A stretch of DNA of 43,876 bases from JBBRYB01 sp038238115 (lineage in GTDB: Bacteria; Actinomycetota; Actinomycetes; Propionibacteriales; Nocardioidaceae): positions 1 through 43,876 of the forward strand of contig JBBRYB010000028.1 of NCBI GenBank assembly GCA_038238115.1, given 5' to 3'. Shown piece by piece: positions 28,323 to 37,330 of the stretch. Every line of letters begins with the position of its first letter. Position 1 is the first letter of the stretch. The notes under the pieces were generated by a model. That model worked only from the letters and a program-made list of their open reading frames with translations, searched no databases and was not told the origin of the DNA. The position numbers and the translations under genes were made by a program.

Positions 28323-28946
28323 TCAGGCGGCGTCGACGGCCAGGAGGGCGTTGATCGCGGCGACGGACTGCGGAGTGCTTTTGTGCAGAACCGCATGGAT
28401 GCCGAAGCTGCGGGCACTCTCGACCGCGACGACGGTGTCGTCGAGGAAGACCATCTCGATCGGCAAGACACTCAGGCGCTCACACGCCAGCTGGTAGATC
28501 CGGTGGTCGGGCTTGGCGACGCCCACCTCGTGGGAGTAGATGATCATGTCGACGAGCTGCTCGAACCCGTAGCGGCGCTGCTCCTCCCGCCGTGCGCCGT
28601 CGGCTGAGTTGCTGAGGATCGCGGTCCGGTACGCCGGTCGAAGTCCGCGCGCAAACTCGACCAGCTCGGTGTCGAGCTCGCCGCAGTACCAGTCCCACAT
28701 GTCGGCGATGAACACGTCGGCGTCGTACTCACTCATGCCAAACGCCTCGAGACAGCGCTGGCGGTACTCCCCCTCCGTGATGTCGCCTGTCCCGACCAGC
28801 CCGCGCGGATCGACCTGCGCGAACCGAACCTCGAAGTCGTCGGGCTCGATCCCCAGGCGGGTCCGCCAGGCGCCTAGCCACACGTCGGCGTCGCCGACGC
28901 GCTCTAAGACGCCACCGACGTCGAAGACCACTGCCCTGATCGCCAT
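28323..28946 (-). CDS. HAD-superfamily hydrolase (IA type)
   Basis: 207 residues from ATG 28946; the longer frame adds 14 unlikely residues. Motif I is VVFDVGGVLE with the nucleophile Asp, but the usual second Asp is Gly, as in the GGV subgroup near YihX and the epoxide-hydrolase N-domain. Motif II is ILSNSAD, motif III the Lys in GVAKPDHRIY, and motif IV FLDDT. A helical cap lies between motifs I and II. It probably hydrolyses a small phosphorylated or halogenated compound. It ends 15 bases from the aceE stop, convergent. Confidence 0.82.
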   Translation of the reverse strand: MAIRAVVFDVGGVLERVGDADVWLGAWRTRLGIEPDDFEVRFAQVDPRGLVGTGDITEGEYRQRCLEAFGMSEYDADVFIADMWDWYCGELDTELVEFARGLRPAYRTAILSNSADGARREEQRRYGFEQLVDMIIYSHEVGVAKPDHRIYQLACERLSVLPIEMVFLDDTVVAVESARSFGIHAVLHKSTPQSVAAINALLAVDAA

Positions 28947-29022
28947 GGCGGCAACCCTCTCATGTCTCGGCGGCAGGGAAGCGGGCAACGGCCCCGGTCC
29001 TCACTGCCCGGGCGCCGGACGC

Positions 29023-30054
29023 TCAGCGTTTGGCGTGGGTCCACTCGAGCAGGCGCTCACGTGGCCACGTGTTCACGATCCGCTCCGCTGGGATAGCGTT
29101 CGCGCTGGCCCTGGCGCATCCGTAGTCCTGGAAGGCCAGCTGGCCAGGCGCGTGCGCGTCGGTGTCGACGCTGAACAGGCATCCCGCCTCCAGCGCCAGT
29201 TGGATGAGCCGCGACGGTGGATCCCGCCGCTCGGGTCGTGAGTTGATCTCCACCGCCACGTCGAACTGGGCGCAAGCAGCGAACACCACGTCAGCGTCGA
29301 ACTGCGACTCGGGGCGCTTCCCGCGACCACCCTCGACCAGCCGCCCCGTGCAGTGACCGAGCACGTTCGTGAACCGACTGGAGATCCCGCCCACCATCCG
29401 ACGCGTCATCGTCTCGGCATCCGCGCGAAGTTTCGAGTGGACGCTGGACACCACCACATCGACCCTGCCCAACATCGTGCTGCTCTGGTCGAGCTTGCCG
29501 TTCTCCAAGATGTCGACCTCGATACCCGGCAGCAGCCGGAAGCCGTCGCCTTCGCCGGCGACCCGGTCGTTGACCTCCACCACGACATCGAGCTGCTCAG
29601 CCAGCCGCTCGGCCGAGAGTCCGCGCGCCACCGTGAGGCGTGGCGAGTGGTCGGTGAGCGCCAGGTAGTCATGGCCGAGACTGCGCCCTGCCGCGACCAT
29701 CTCCTCGATCGGCGAGCCGCCGTCAGACCAGTTCGAGTGCGAGTGCAGATCGCCGCGCAGTGCGGCGCGCAGGTCTTCGCCTCCGGTTGCCAGCGGCTCG
29801 TCGCCGCGCGCCCTCAGCTCTGCCAGCTTCTTCGGCACGCCGCCGGCGCTCGCCTCCATGACTACCGCTGACGTCGACGGCCCGACTGACGCGACCTCGG
29901 TCAGGGTTTGGTCATCGATCCGCTGTCGCACCTCACCCTCGGGAAGCGCGGCCAGCGCCCAGGCGGCTTTGCGGTAGGCCTCGACCCGTCGAGTCTCCGC
30001 GCGCGCCCGCTCCATCCAGTAGGCGATCTCCGACAGCGCCTCGATCCCGTCCAC
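29023..30054 (-). CDS. PHP-domain phosphoesterase, PolX-C-like
   Basis: 343 residues. The N-terminal 75 residues resemble the helix-hairpin-helix segment of DNA polymerase X (VEAYRKAAWALAAL, LTEVASVGPSTSAVV). The PHP metal motifs follow: GDLHSHSNWSDGG, YLALTDHSPRL, GIEVDIL, VSSVHS, LGHCTGR and the C-terminal VDTDAHAPGQL. There is no polymerase palm. Family members are phosphatases or exonuclease-like enzymes; the substrate is unknown. GTG 30054 is the chosen start, with a weak GGATGG upstream. It diverges from the fas regulator. Confidence 0.85.
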   Translation of the reverse strand: MDGIEALSEIAYWMERARAETRRVEAYRKAAWALAALPEGEVRQRIDDQTLTEVASVGPSTSAVVMEASAGGVPKKLAELRARGDEPLATGGEDLRAALRGDLHSHSNWSDGGSPIEEMVAAGRSLGHDYLALTDHSPRLTVARGLSAERLAEQLDVVVEVNDRVAGEGDGFRLLPGIEVDILENGKLDQSSTMLGRVDVVVSSVHSKLRADAETMTRRMVGGISSRFTNVLGHCTGRLVEGGRGKRPESQFDADVVFAACAQFDVAVEINSRPERRDPPSRLIQLALEAGCLFSVDTDAHAPGQLAFQDYGCARASANAIPAERIVNTWPRERLLEWTHAKR

Positions 30055-30130
30055 GCCACCATCCTGCCCGAGAAGCAGCCCCGGCGGTGCGGCGACGGAT
30101 ACCGGTGTGCACCGCCTCGCCGGCGTGAAA

Positions 30131-30149
30131 TTTGTTCAGAGACGACAAA
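30131..30149. promoter_or_regulatory. Inverted repeat before the fas regulator
   Basis: TTTGT (30131-30135) and ACAAA (30145-30149) flank nine bases in an AT-richer patch 42 bases before the regulator ATG. It may be an autoregulatory operator or part of the promoter. A TAGGCT near 30178 is a possible -10 box. Confidence 0.3.
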
Positions 30150-30190
30150 ACGCGACGCTGAGTGGCCACATCCGGCAGTAGGCTTGGGTC

Positions 30191-31354
30191 ATGACGCGCG
30201 TCATGACCCGGGGCAGCAGGGCCGCGACCCGGCAGCTGGAGAGCTCGGTCGGCTCCCTGACCAACGTGGCCATCACCACGATGCACGAAGACCTCCCTTG
30301 GTTTCGCGCGCTGACGGCTGAGGACCGGTCCTGGATCGGGCTGATCGCCGGGGCAGGGATCTCCTCGTTCGTGGACTGGTTCCGCGAGCCTTCCGTCGGG
30401 ACCACGGTGACCGCCGACGTCTTCGGCACAGCGCCGCGCGAGCTCACCGGCGTCGTCACCTTGCAGCAGACGGTGGAGATGGTCCGTACGACGATCGGGG
30501 TGGTCGAGCGCGAGGTCGAACACGTCGTCGACCCGTTGGATGCGGCGGCGGTGCGAGAAGCCGTGATGCTCTACTCGCGGGAGATCGCCTTCGCGGCCGC
30601 CGAGGTCTATGCGCGGGCCGCCGAGCAGCGAGGGGCCTGGGACGCTCGTCTCGAGGCGCTGATTGTGGACTCGGTGCTGCGCGGCGAGGCCGACGATGCG
30701 GTCAGGTCCCGAGCCACGGCGCTGGGCTGGGCGTCGACGAGCGGTGTGTGCGTGGTCCTGGGCTTCACGCCGCCCGGCAACTCGGCGACGGCGGTCGACG
30801 CGATCAAGCGCTCCGCCCGGGTGCGCCGGCTCGACGCGCTCTGTGCCGTCCAGGGAGAACGACTGGTCGTGGTGCTCGGCGGGGTCGACGACGTGGACAA
30901 GGCCGCGGCGGCAGTCGCTACCCACTTCGGGCAAGGGGCGATCGTGACCGGCCCGGTCGTGGAAGACCTGCTTGCGGCGAACGTCTCCGCTCGCGCAGCC
31001 GTCGCCGGGCTACGGGCGGCCGAGGCCTGGCCAGAGCGGCCGAGGCCTGTCTCGAGCGACGACCTGCTGCCCGAGCGGTCCCTCAACGGTGACGGGCACG
31101 CCCGTCGCCAACTCGTCTCGTCGGTCTACCAGCCTCTCGTCGAGGCGGGCTCGGGCCTGCTCGAGACGCTGACGGCATACCTTGACACCAGCGGCTCGAT
31201 CGAAGCGGCGAGCCGGCGGCTCTTCGTGCACCCCAACACCGTGCGGTATCGCCTGCGACGCATCGCGGACGTGACTGGGCTGTCACCCAGCGACGCGCGC
31301 GACGCCTACACGCTGCACATGTCGCTGACCCTCGGCCGCCTGCTCGGTTTGTAG
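30191..31354 (+). CDS. fasR: PucR/CdaR-type regulator of fatty acid synthesis (FasR-like)
   Basis: 387 residues. The central part resembles the GGDEF-like domain of PucR regulators (ATALGWASTSGVCVVLGFTP). The C-terminus is an HTH_30: TLTAYLDTSGSIEAASRRLF and VHPNTVRYRLRRI. In Streptomyces and mycobacteria a protein of this type directly upstream of fabD activates the FAS operon. The gene symbol is by position and family. Two nearby ATGs (30191 and 30203) are possible starts. Its stop is 68 bases before fabD, same strand. Confidence 0.88.
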   Translation: MTRVMTRGSRAATRQLESSVGSLTNVAITTMHEDLPWFRALTAEDRSWIGLIAGAGISSFVDWFREPSVGTTVTADVFGTAPRELTGVVTLQQTVEMVRTTIGVVEREVEHVVDPLDAAAVREAVMLYSREIAFAAAEVYARAAEQRGAWDARLEALIVDSVLRGEADDAVRSRATALGWASTSGVCVVLGFTPPGNSATAVDAIKRSARVRRLDALCAVQGERLVVVLGGVDDVDKAAAAVATHFGQGAIVTGPVVEDLLAANVSARAAVAGLRAAEAWPERPRPVSSDDLLPERSLNGDGHARRQLVSSVYQPLVEAGSGLLETLTAYLDTSGSIEAASRRLFVHPNTVRYRLRRIADVTGLSPSDARDAYTLHMSLTLGRLLGL

Positions 31355-31422
31355 GATACCTCCAAAGACACCCCAGCAATTTTCGTCTGCCCGGCTGCGG
31401 AAGTCGGCCTCCTGTTGCGGGC

Positions 31423-32616
31423 ATGATGGAGCCCGTGCTCGTCATCGTCGCGCCCGGCCAGGGTGCCCAGACCCCCGGATTTCTCCGGCCGTGGCTCGAA
31501 GACGACCACTTCGCGGACCGTCTCAACTGGCTGTCGGCGGTCAGCGGCATCGACCTCCAGCACTACGGCACCCGAGCCGACGCCGAGACCATCCGGGACA
31601 CCGCGATCGCCCAGCCGCTGCTCGTGGCTTCGAGCATGCTTGCCGCCCTGGCGCTGTACCCGCACCCGACGGACGCGTTCGGACGTGTCGGCGCCGTCGC
31701 CGGGCACAGCGTCGGCGAGATCGCGGCCGCAGCCGGTGCCGGTGTGATGAGCGCCGAGCAGGCGATGGTCTTCGTTCGGGAGCGTGGCCGGGCCATGGCG
31801 GCTGCCTCCGGGGTCACGCCGACCGGCATGACGGCCGTCCTCGGCGGGGACCGCGACGAGATCCGTGCCGCCCTCGACAGCCACAACCTCACGGCCGCCA
31901 ACGACAACGGCGCAGGCCAACTGGTCGCCGCGGGAACCCTCGAGCAGCTGCGGGCATTCGCCGACGCTCCCCCCGCCAAAGCTCGGCTCGTCCCGCTCAG
32001 CGTCGCCGGCGCCTTCCATACCGACCACATGCGCCCCGCCGTGGAAGCCCTCGCGCGGCTGGCGCGCGCCATCTCGACCCACGACACCCGCACCCGACTC
32101 ATCTCCAACCGTGACGGGCAGGTGGTCCACAGCGGCCAAGAGGTACTTCGACGGTTGGTGGCCCAAGTAAGCAGCCCCATCCGGTGGGACCTGTGCCTGC
32201 AGTCGATGACCGACCTGGGTGTCACCGGCATCCTTGAGATGCCGCCTGCGGGAACGCTCACCGCGATCGCCAAGCGACAGCTCAGGGGCGTCGAGACATT
32301 CGCGCTCAAGACGCCTGACCAGCTCGACGACGCACGCGAGTTCGCCGACAAGCATGGCGACTCCTCGCCGATGGACTCGTCCCCGACCTGGCGGATGCTC
32401 GTCTCCCCGTCCAAAGGCACGTTCCACGTCGCCGACGACATCCCGATGGGGACGGCCCTGCCGGCGGGTCTTCCGATCGGCGAGGTCTCCAACCTGCGAG
32501 GCTCGACGGCGGTGCTCGCGCCACATGGTGGCACCATCGTCGAGTGGATCGTGGAGGACGGCGATCTCGTCTCCCCGGGGCAACCGCTCGTCCGGCTGCA
32601 CCCAGAAAGCGAATGA
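31423..32616 (+). CDS. fabD: Malonyl-CoA:ACP transacylase with extra C-terminal domain
   Basis: 397 residues, about 80 longer than typical FabD. It loads malonyl groups onto ACP. Catalytic Ser96 is in GHSVGEIAA and His198 in GAFHTDHM; GQGAQTPGF is the N-terminal signature. Residues about 322-397 form a biotinyl/lipoyl-like beta-barrel (KGTFHVADDIPMGTALPAG, APHGGTIVEWIVEDGDLVS, PGQPLVRLHP). The hairpin that carries the modified Lys in biotin carriers reads SNLRGS, with Arg359 and no Lys, so it is probably not modified. ATG 31426 is an alternative start. fabH begins one base after its stop. Confidence 0.93.
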   Translation: MMEPVLVIVAPGQGAQTPGFLRPWLEDDHFADRLNWLSAVSGIDLQHYGTRADAETIRDTAIAQPLLVASSMLAALALYPHPTDAFGRVGAVAGHSVGEIAAAAGAGVMSAEQAMVFVRERGRAMAAASGVTPTGMTAVLGGDRDEIRAALDSHNLTAANDNGAGQLVAAGTLEQLRAFADAPPAKARLVPLSVAGAFHTDHMRPAVEALARLARAISTHDTRTRLISNRDGQVVHSGQEVLRRLVAQVSSPIRWDLCLQSMTDLGVTGILEMPPAGTLTAIAKRQLRGVETFALKTPDQLDDAREFADKHGDSSPMDSSPTWRMLVSPSKGTFHVADDIPMGTALPAGLPIGEVSNLRGSTAVLAPHGGTIVEWIVEDGDLVSPGQPLVRLHPESE

Positions 32617-32617
32617 C

Positions 32618-33622
32618 ATGACCGCAGCGATCTCCACGGTCACGGGAGCCGCCCACACCGCGATCCTCGGCATCGCCGGCTACCGCCCGAGCCGCGTCGT
32701 CAGCAACGAGGAGATCTGCCAGCACATCGACTCCACCGACGAGTGGATCCGCACCCGCTCGGGCATCGTCGAGCGCCGCTGGGCCGAGCCGCACGAGACC
32801 GTGCAGATGATGAGCGTCGCCTCAGCGCGCAAGGCCCTCGAGCGTGCGGACATCGATCCGGCCCAGATCGACTGCATCATCGTGGCCACCGTGTCGCACC
32901 TGATGCAGACCCCGGCAGTCGCCTCGCTCGTGGCCGAGGAGCTCGGGTCGACGCCGGCGGCGGCGTTCGACATCTCCGCGGCCTGTGCTGGGTTCTGTCA
33001 CGGGGTGAGCCTCGCCGCCGACATGGTGCGATCGGGAACAGCCAAGTATGTCCTGGCCATCGGCGTCGAGCGGCTCTCGGACATTACCGACCCGACCGAC
33101 CGCGGTACGGCGTTCATCTTCGCCGACGGCGCCGGCTCCGCGGTCATCGGACCGGCCGACACCGAGGGCATCGGCCCCGTGGTGTGGGGCGCCGATGGGT
33201 CCAAATATGACCTGATCCGGCAGAAGGAGTCGTGGGCCGACGTACTCCAGTCCGACAAGCCGGAGATGCCGACCCTGCGGATGGACGGCAACCCGGTGTT
33301 TCGCTGGGCGTCGTACGAGATGGCCAAGATCGCCCGCGAGGCGCTCGACCGCGCGGGAGTAACTGTCGACGACCTGGATGTCTTCGTGCCCCATCAGGCC
33401 AACATGCGCATCGTGGACGCGATGGCACGCGCGCTCAAGCTCCCTGAATCCGTCGTCGTCGCCCGTGACATCGCCTACCAGGGCAATACGTCGGCTGCGT
33501 CGATCCCGCTCGCCGCGGCGGCGCTGCTCGAGTCGGGCGAGGCCAAGAGCGGCGACTGTGCACTCTTCATCGCCTTCGGCGCCGGCCTGGCGTACGCCGC
33601 CCAGGTGGTCCTGCTCCCCTGA
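32618..33622 (+). CDS. fabH: Beta-ketoacyl-ACP synthase III
   Basis: 334 residues from ATG 32618, one base after the fabD stop. It starts fatty acid chains by condensing an acyl-CoA with malonyl-ACP. The triad is complete: Cys123 in DISAACAGF, His259 in PHQANMRIVD and Asn290 in YQGNTSAAS. Position and coupling with fabD and acpP are those of actinomycete FAS-II, which typically builds branched or straight starters. The longer open frame upstream overlaps fabD and is not used. Confidence 0.95.
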   Translation: MTAAISTVTGAAHTAILGIAGYRPSRVVSNEEICQHIDSTDEWIRTRSGIVERRWAEPHETVQMMSVASARKALERADIDPAQIDCIIVATVSHLMQTPAVASLVAEELGSTPAAAFDISAACAGFCHGVSLAADMVRSGTAKYVLAIGVERLSDITDPTDRGTAFIFADGAGSAVIGPADTEGIGPVVWGADGSKYDLIRQKESWADVLQSDKPEMPTLRMDGNPVFRWASYEMAKIAREALDRAGVTVDDLDVFVPHQANMRIVDAMARALKLPESVVVARDIAYQGNTSAASIPLAAAALLESGEAKSGDCALFIAFGAGLAYAAQVVLLP

Positions 33623-33636
33623 CCGCCCCTCCCGCT

Positions 33637-33670
33637 TCCGCAGCACGCTGCGAAGTCCCCACATCGGGGA
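33637..33670 (+). promoter_or_regulatory. Two small hairpins in the acpP leader
   Basis: CGCAGC-AC-GCTGCG (about 33639-33652) and TCCCC-ACATC-GGGGA (33656-33670) lie between fabH and acpP, about 50 bases before the acpP start. They could mark mRNA processing or attenuation that sets ACP level apart from the upstream enzymes. AAAGGAG at about 33704-33710 is the ribosome-binding site of acpP. Confidence 0.4.
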
Positions 33671-33720
33671 GTTTCCACCCCCCAACAAGCAACCCCAATG
33701 ATCAAAGGAGCCCAATCACA

Positions 33721-33969
33721 ATGGCCAGCACTGAGGAGATCCGCTCCGGACTCGCCGACATCGTCAACGAGGTCGCCGGTATCCCCGCTGACGAGGTCCA
33801 ACTCGACAAGTCCTTCACCGACGACCTGGACGTCGACTCACTGTCGATGGTCGAGGTGGTCGTCGCCGCGGAGGAGAACTTCGGCGTGAAGATCCCCGAC
33901 GACGAGGTCAAGAATCTGCACACCGTCGGTGACGCCGTCGCCTTCATCGAGAGCAACCAAAGCACCTGA
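33721..33969 (+). CDS. acpP: Acyl carrier protein
   Basis: 82 residues, acidic and helical. Ser40 in DDLDVDSLSMVEVV is the phosphopantetheine attachment site. It carries growing acyl chains between FabD, FabH and FabF, whose genes surround it. It is separated from both neighbours by roughly 100-base gaps with stem-loops, consistent with independent control of its amount. The start has a strong AAAGGAG. Confidence 0.96.
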   Translation: MASTEEIRSGLADIVNEVAGIPADEVQLDKSFTDDLDVDSLSMVEVVVAAEENFGVKIPDDEVKNLHTVGDAVAFIESNQST

Positions 33970-34011
33970 GCTCCACGACGTCAGCAGCCGTGGCCACGCG
34001 AGTGACCACGC

Positions 34012-34038
34012 GCCGGGTCGACACGGTGTCGGCCCGGC
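34012..34038 (+). terminator. Strong stem-loop between acpP and fabF
   Basis: GCCGGG-T-CGACAC pairs with GTGTCG-G-CCCGGC around a single central G: 13 pairs including one G-T wobble. There is no T-tract. It lies 42 bases after acpP and 27 before fabF. It probably stabilises the acpP message or partly stops transcription. Confidence 0.6.
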
Positions 34039-34065
34039 CCAAGCGACATACGAGGTGAAACGCAC

Positions 34066-35304
34066 ATGAGTTCCACACGCGTGGTCGTCACCGGACTCGG
34101 TGCGACGTCTCCCGTCGGGGGTGACGTGCCCACGACCTGGGCCGCGATGCTCGCCGGGACATCGGGGGTGCAGGCCCTCACCGAGGAGTGGGCCGAGGAG
34201 CTTCCTGTCCGGATCGCGGCACGTATCGCGGTCGAACCCCTCGACGTGCTCGACCGCGTCAAGGCTCGACGCCTCGACCGTTCGGGACAGTTCGCGCTGA
34301 TCGCGGCCCTCGAGGCGTGGTCCGACAGCGGGCTGGCGGGCGGTGGCGTCGACGGCGAACGGCTCGGCGTGGCCATCGCCTCGGGAATCGGCGGAGTGAC
34401 CACCCTGCTCAACAACTACGACCAGCTCAGGGACAAAGGCCCCCGCCGGGTCTCGCCGCTGGCGATCCCGATGCTGATGCCCAACAGCCCTGCTGCGAAC
34501 GTCGGGCTCGCGCTCGGCGCCAAGGCTGGCGTGCACACCCCAGTCTCGGCCTGCGCCTCGGGCAACGAGGCCATCGCTCACGGAGTCGACATGCTCCGGC
34601 TCGGTCGGGCCGACGTGGTCGTCGTCGGTGGCACCGAGGCGGCCATCCACGCGCTGCCGATGGCGGCGTTCGCGCAGATGATGGCGCTGTCGAGACGCAA
34701 CGACGACCCGCCCAGGGCATCGCGCCCGTGGGACGTCGACCGCGACGGATTCGTGCTCGGTGAGGGTTCCGCGGTGCTCGTGATCGAGAGCGCCGAGCAT
34801 GCCGAGGCCCGCGGCGCGACGGTCTACGCCGAGGTGGCCGGTGCTGGCGTAACGGCTGACTCACACGACATCGCCCAGCCCGACCCCGACGGGCTGGGTG
34901 CGACCCGGGCCATGAAGCTCGCCCTGGTCGAGTCGGGGCTGACCGCGCGCGACATCGTGCACATCAACGCGCATGCGACCTCGACGCCCCAAGGCGACAT
35001 CGCCGAGTGCCTGGCGATCACCAACGCCCTCGGCGGCGAGATCGACCATGTCGTCGTGACCTCGACCAAGTCGATGACCGGCCACCTGCTGGGTGGCGCC
35101 GGGGCTCTCGAGTCGGTGGCCACGGTGCTCGCCCTGCGCGACCGGATCTCACCGCCGACGGTCAACCTCGACACCATCGACCCGGCCGTCAAGCTCGACG
35201 TCGCCAGCGAGCAACGTACCCTGCCCGGCGGCGACGTGGCCGCACTCAACAACTCCTTCGGCTTCGGCGGCCACAACGTCGCTATCGCCTTCCGGTCAGC
35301 ATGA
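34066..35304 (+). CDS. fabF: Beta-ketoacyl-ACP synthase II
   Basis: 412 residues. It elongates acyl-ACP with malonyl-ACP. Cys163 is in VSACASGNEA, the first His in NAHATSTPQGD and the second in GHLLGGAGALES; the C-terminal NNSFGFGGHN is the usual ending. Upstream GAGGTGAAA supports ATG 34066. The following accD-type gene starts seven bases after its stop, so the two are coupled. Confidence 0.95.
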   Translation: MSSTRVVVTGLGATSPVGGDVPTTWAAMLAGTSGVQALTEEWAEELPVRIAARIAVEPLDVLDRVKARRLDRSGQFALIAALEAWSDSGLAGGGVDGERLGVAIASGIGGVTTLLNNYDQLRDKGPRRVSPLAIPMLMPNSPAANVGLALGAKAGVHTPVSACASGNEAIAHGVDMLRLGRADVVVVGGTEAAIHALPMAAFAQMMALSRRNDDPPRASRPWDVDRDGFVLGEGSAVLVIESAEHAEARGATVYAEVAGAGVTADSHDIAQPDPDGLGATRAMKLALVESGLTARDIVHINAHATSTPQGDIAECLAITNALGGEIDHVVVTSTKSMTGHLLGGAGALESVATVLALRDRISPPTVNLDTIDPAVKLDVASEQRTLPGGDVAALNNSFGFGGHNVAIAFRSA

Positions 35305-35311
35305 GGTGGAC

Positions 35312-36754
35312 ATGACCACGACGCACAACGCCCCCACGACAGCGCCCGCCCAGCCGACCAAGCTGCCCCGCGAGGAGGACCCGCGCCACCCGATGAAACG
35401 GCTCGCGGCCTTCTTCGATCCAGGCACGCTCGAGCTGATCAGCACCGACGACGACAGCGGCATGCTGGCTGCTGTCGGCGACGTCGACGCGGTGCACACC
35501 GTCGCCTTCTGCTCTGACGCGACGGTGATGGGGGGTGCGATGGGCCACGACGGCTGCAAGGTCGTCGTCGGGGCCTACGACCGCGCGCTGGCCGACGGTG
35601 CCCCGATCGTTGGGCTGTGGCACTCGGGGGGTGCGCGCCTCGCCGAGGGGGTGCTCTCGCTGCACGCGGTCGGCTTGATCTTCCGCGCGATGACACAGGC
35701 GTCCGGCAAGGTTCCTCAGATCTCGGTCGTGCTCGGCCCAGCGGCCGGCGGCGCCGCCTACGGCCCGGCCCTCACCGACGTGGTGATCCTCGGGCCCGAA
35801 GGGCGCATCTTCGTCACCGGCCCGGACGTCGTACGCTCCGTCACCGGTGAGGACGTCGACATGCTCCGGCTGGGCGGACCCGAGCCGCACGGACGCCGCT
35901 CTGGCGTTGTGCATGTGCTCGCCGAGTCCGAGGCACACGCTCTCGGCGAGGCCAGACGGCTCATCGCGCTGCTCGGTGATCAGCGCACGCTCGACGCCGA
36001 CCACATCGCCGACGTCGACTTGTCGCAGCAGATGCCTGAGTCGAGGAAGCGGGCGTACGACGTCCACCCCTTCGTGGGTGAGTTGCTCGACCACGAGTCG
36101 ATGCTCGAGCTGCACCAGCGCTGGGCACCCAACATCGTCACCGCCCTGGGCCGCTTCGGCGGCCGGACCGTGGGCGTGATAGCCAACAACCCGCTGCGCC
36201 TCGGTGGCTGCCTGGACTCGCCGTCGGCGGAGAAGGCGGCCCGGTTCGTGCGGATGTGCGACGCCTTCGGCGTACCGCTCATCGTGGCCGTCGACGTACC
36301 CGGCTACCTGCCGGGAGTCGGCCAGGAGTGGGATGGCGTCGTGCGCCGTGGGGCCAAGCTGCTGCACGCGTTCAGCGAGGCTGGCGTCCCGCGGGTGACG
36401 CTAGTGACCCGCAAGGCCTACGGTGGTGCCTACATCGCGATGAACGCCCGCTGTCTCGGCGCGACGCGGGTCTTCGCCTGGCCGGGCGCGGAGGTGGCGG
36501 TGATGGGTGCCGTCGCCGCGATCCGCATTCTGCACCGCCGCAAGATCGCCGCCGTCGCCGCCGACCTGCGACCGATCGTCGAGGCGGAGCTCGCCGCCGA
36601 GCACGAGAAGATCGCCGGTGGCGTTGACAAGGCAGTCGAGATCGGAGTCGTCGACGAGGTCGTGGAGCCTCAGGTGACCCGCTCGGCGCTCGCCAGAGCC
36701 CTCGCGGCCGCCGACCACGGACGCCGCGGCGCCCACGGCAACATCCCCCTCTAG
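35312..36754 (+). CDS. accD: Acyl-CoA carboxylase beta (carboxyltransferase) subunit
   Basis: 480 residues from ATG 35312, with GAGGTGG overlapping the fabF stop. It is a crotonase-fold carboxyltransferase that moves CO2 from biotin to acyl-CoA. SGGARLAEGVLSLHAVGLIF and GPAAGGAAYGPAL form the N-domain acyl-CoA pocket; VDVPGYLPGVGQEWDGVVRRG with KLLHAFSEAG and KAYGGAYIAMNARCLGA form the C-domain. Its place at the end of the FAS-II operon fits malonyl-CoA supply. Actinomycetes have several AccD paralogues (also called pccB-like), so the precise substrate is inferred. Confidence 0.9.
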   Translation: MTTTHNAPTTAPAQPTKLPREEDPRHPMKRLAAFFDPGTLELISTDDDSGMLAAVGDVDAVHTVAFCSDATVMGGAMGHDGCKVVVGAYDRALADGAPIVGLWHSGGARLAEGVLSLHAVGLIFRAMTQASGKVPQISVVLGPAAGGAAYGPALTDVVILGPEGRIFVTGPDVVRSVTGEDVDMLRLGGPEPHGRRSGVVHVLAESEAHALGEARRLIALLGDQRTLDADHIADVDLSQQMPESRKRAYDVHPFVGELLDHESMLELHQRWAPNIVTALGRFGGRTVGVIANNPLRLGGCLDSPSAEKAARFVRMCDAFGVPLIVAVDVPGYLPGVGQEWDGVVRRGAKLLHAFSEAGVPRVTLVTRKAYGGAYIAMNARCLGATRVFAWPGAEVAVMGAVAAIRILHRRKIAAVAADLRPIVEAELAAEHEKIAGGVDKAVEIGVVDEVVEPQVTRSALARALAAADHGRRGAHGNIPL

Positions 36755-36802
36755 TTCCCGTCGAGGGTCACCGTCTCCTGCCGTGGGATGTTCTGCTGGG
36801 CG

Positions 36803-37330
36803 CTAGATGACGTGGTGGAGCCAGCGGATAGGCGCTCCGTCGCCAGCATGGCGCAACGGTTCCAGGGCCTCGTCCCAGTCCTTGCCGAGCAGTTTGTCGA
36901 TCTCGGCCGCCAGCGGCCGATCAGCGATGCTCGACTTCACCACGGCCGCTCTCAGCCGGTCCTCGGGGATCATGATGTCGCCGTGCAAGCCGGTCACGGC
37001 GTGATAGACCCCGAGCTCCGGGGTGTAGGAGAACCGCGCCCCCTCGCTCAGCGCGGTCGCGTCCTCGGTGACCTCGAAAAGCAGGTGCTGCCATCCGCGC
37101 AGAGCAGACGTGAGCCGGGCGGCCGTCCCGTCGGGGCCACTCCAGGAGAGCTCGGCGCGATAGGTTCGTGACCTGGCCGGCTGCGTTGTCCAGGTGAGAT
37201 CGGCGGGTACGCCGAGAACGCCGCCGACCGCCCACTCGACGTGTGGGCACAGCGCCGACGGCGAGGCGTGCACGAACAACACTCCGCGCGCGACCACACC
37301 AGTGGTCCGCGTGCTGGTGATCCGGTTCAC
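36803..37330 (-). CDS. DUF3145 family protein
   Basis: 175 residues from GTG 37330, with AGGAGG upstream. It is the actinobacteria-specific DUF3145: ARGVLFVHASPSALCPHVEW, LTWTTQPARSRTYRAELSW and WQHLLFEVTEDAT. Function is unknown, but it is usually beside the FAS-II operon, as here, where it converges with accD (48 bases between the stops). It is a soluble, cytosolic protein. Confidence 0.88.
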   Translation of the reverse strand: MNRITSTRTTGVVARGVLFVHASPSALCPHVEWAVGGVLGVPADLTWTTQPARSRTYRAELSWSGPDGTAARLTSALRGWQHLLFEVTEDATALSEGARFSYTPELGVYHAVTGLHGDIMIPEDRLRAAVVKSSIADRPLAAEIDKLLGKDWDEALEPLRHAGDGAPIRWLHHVI

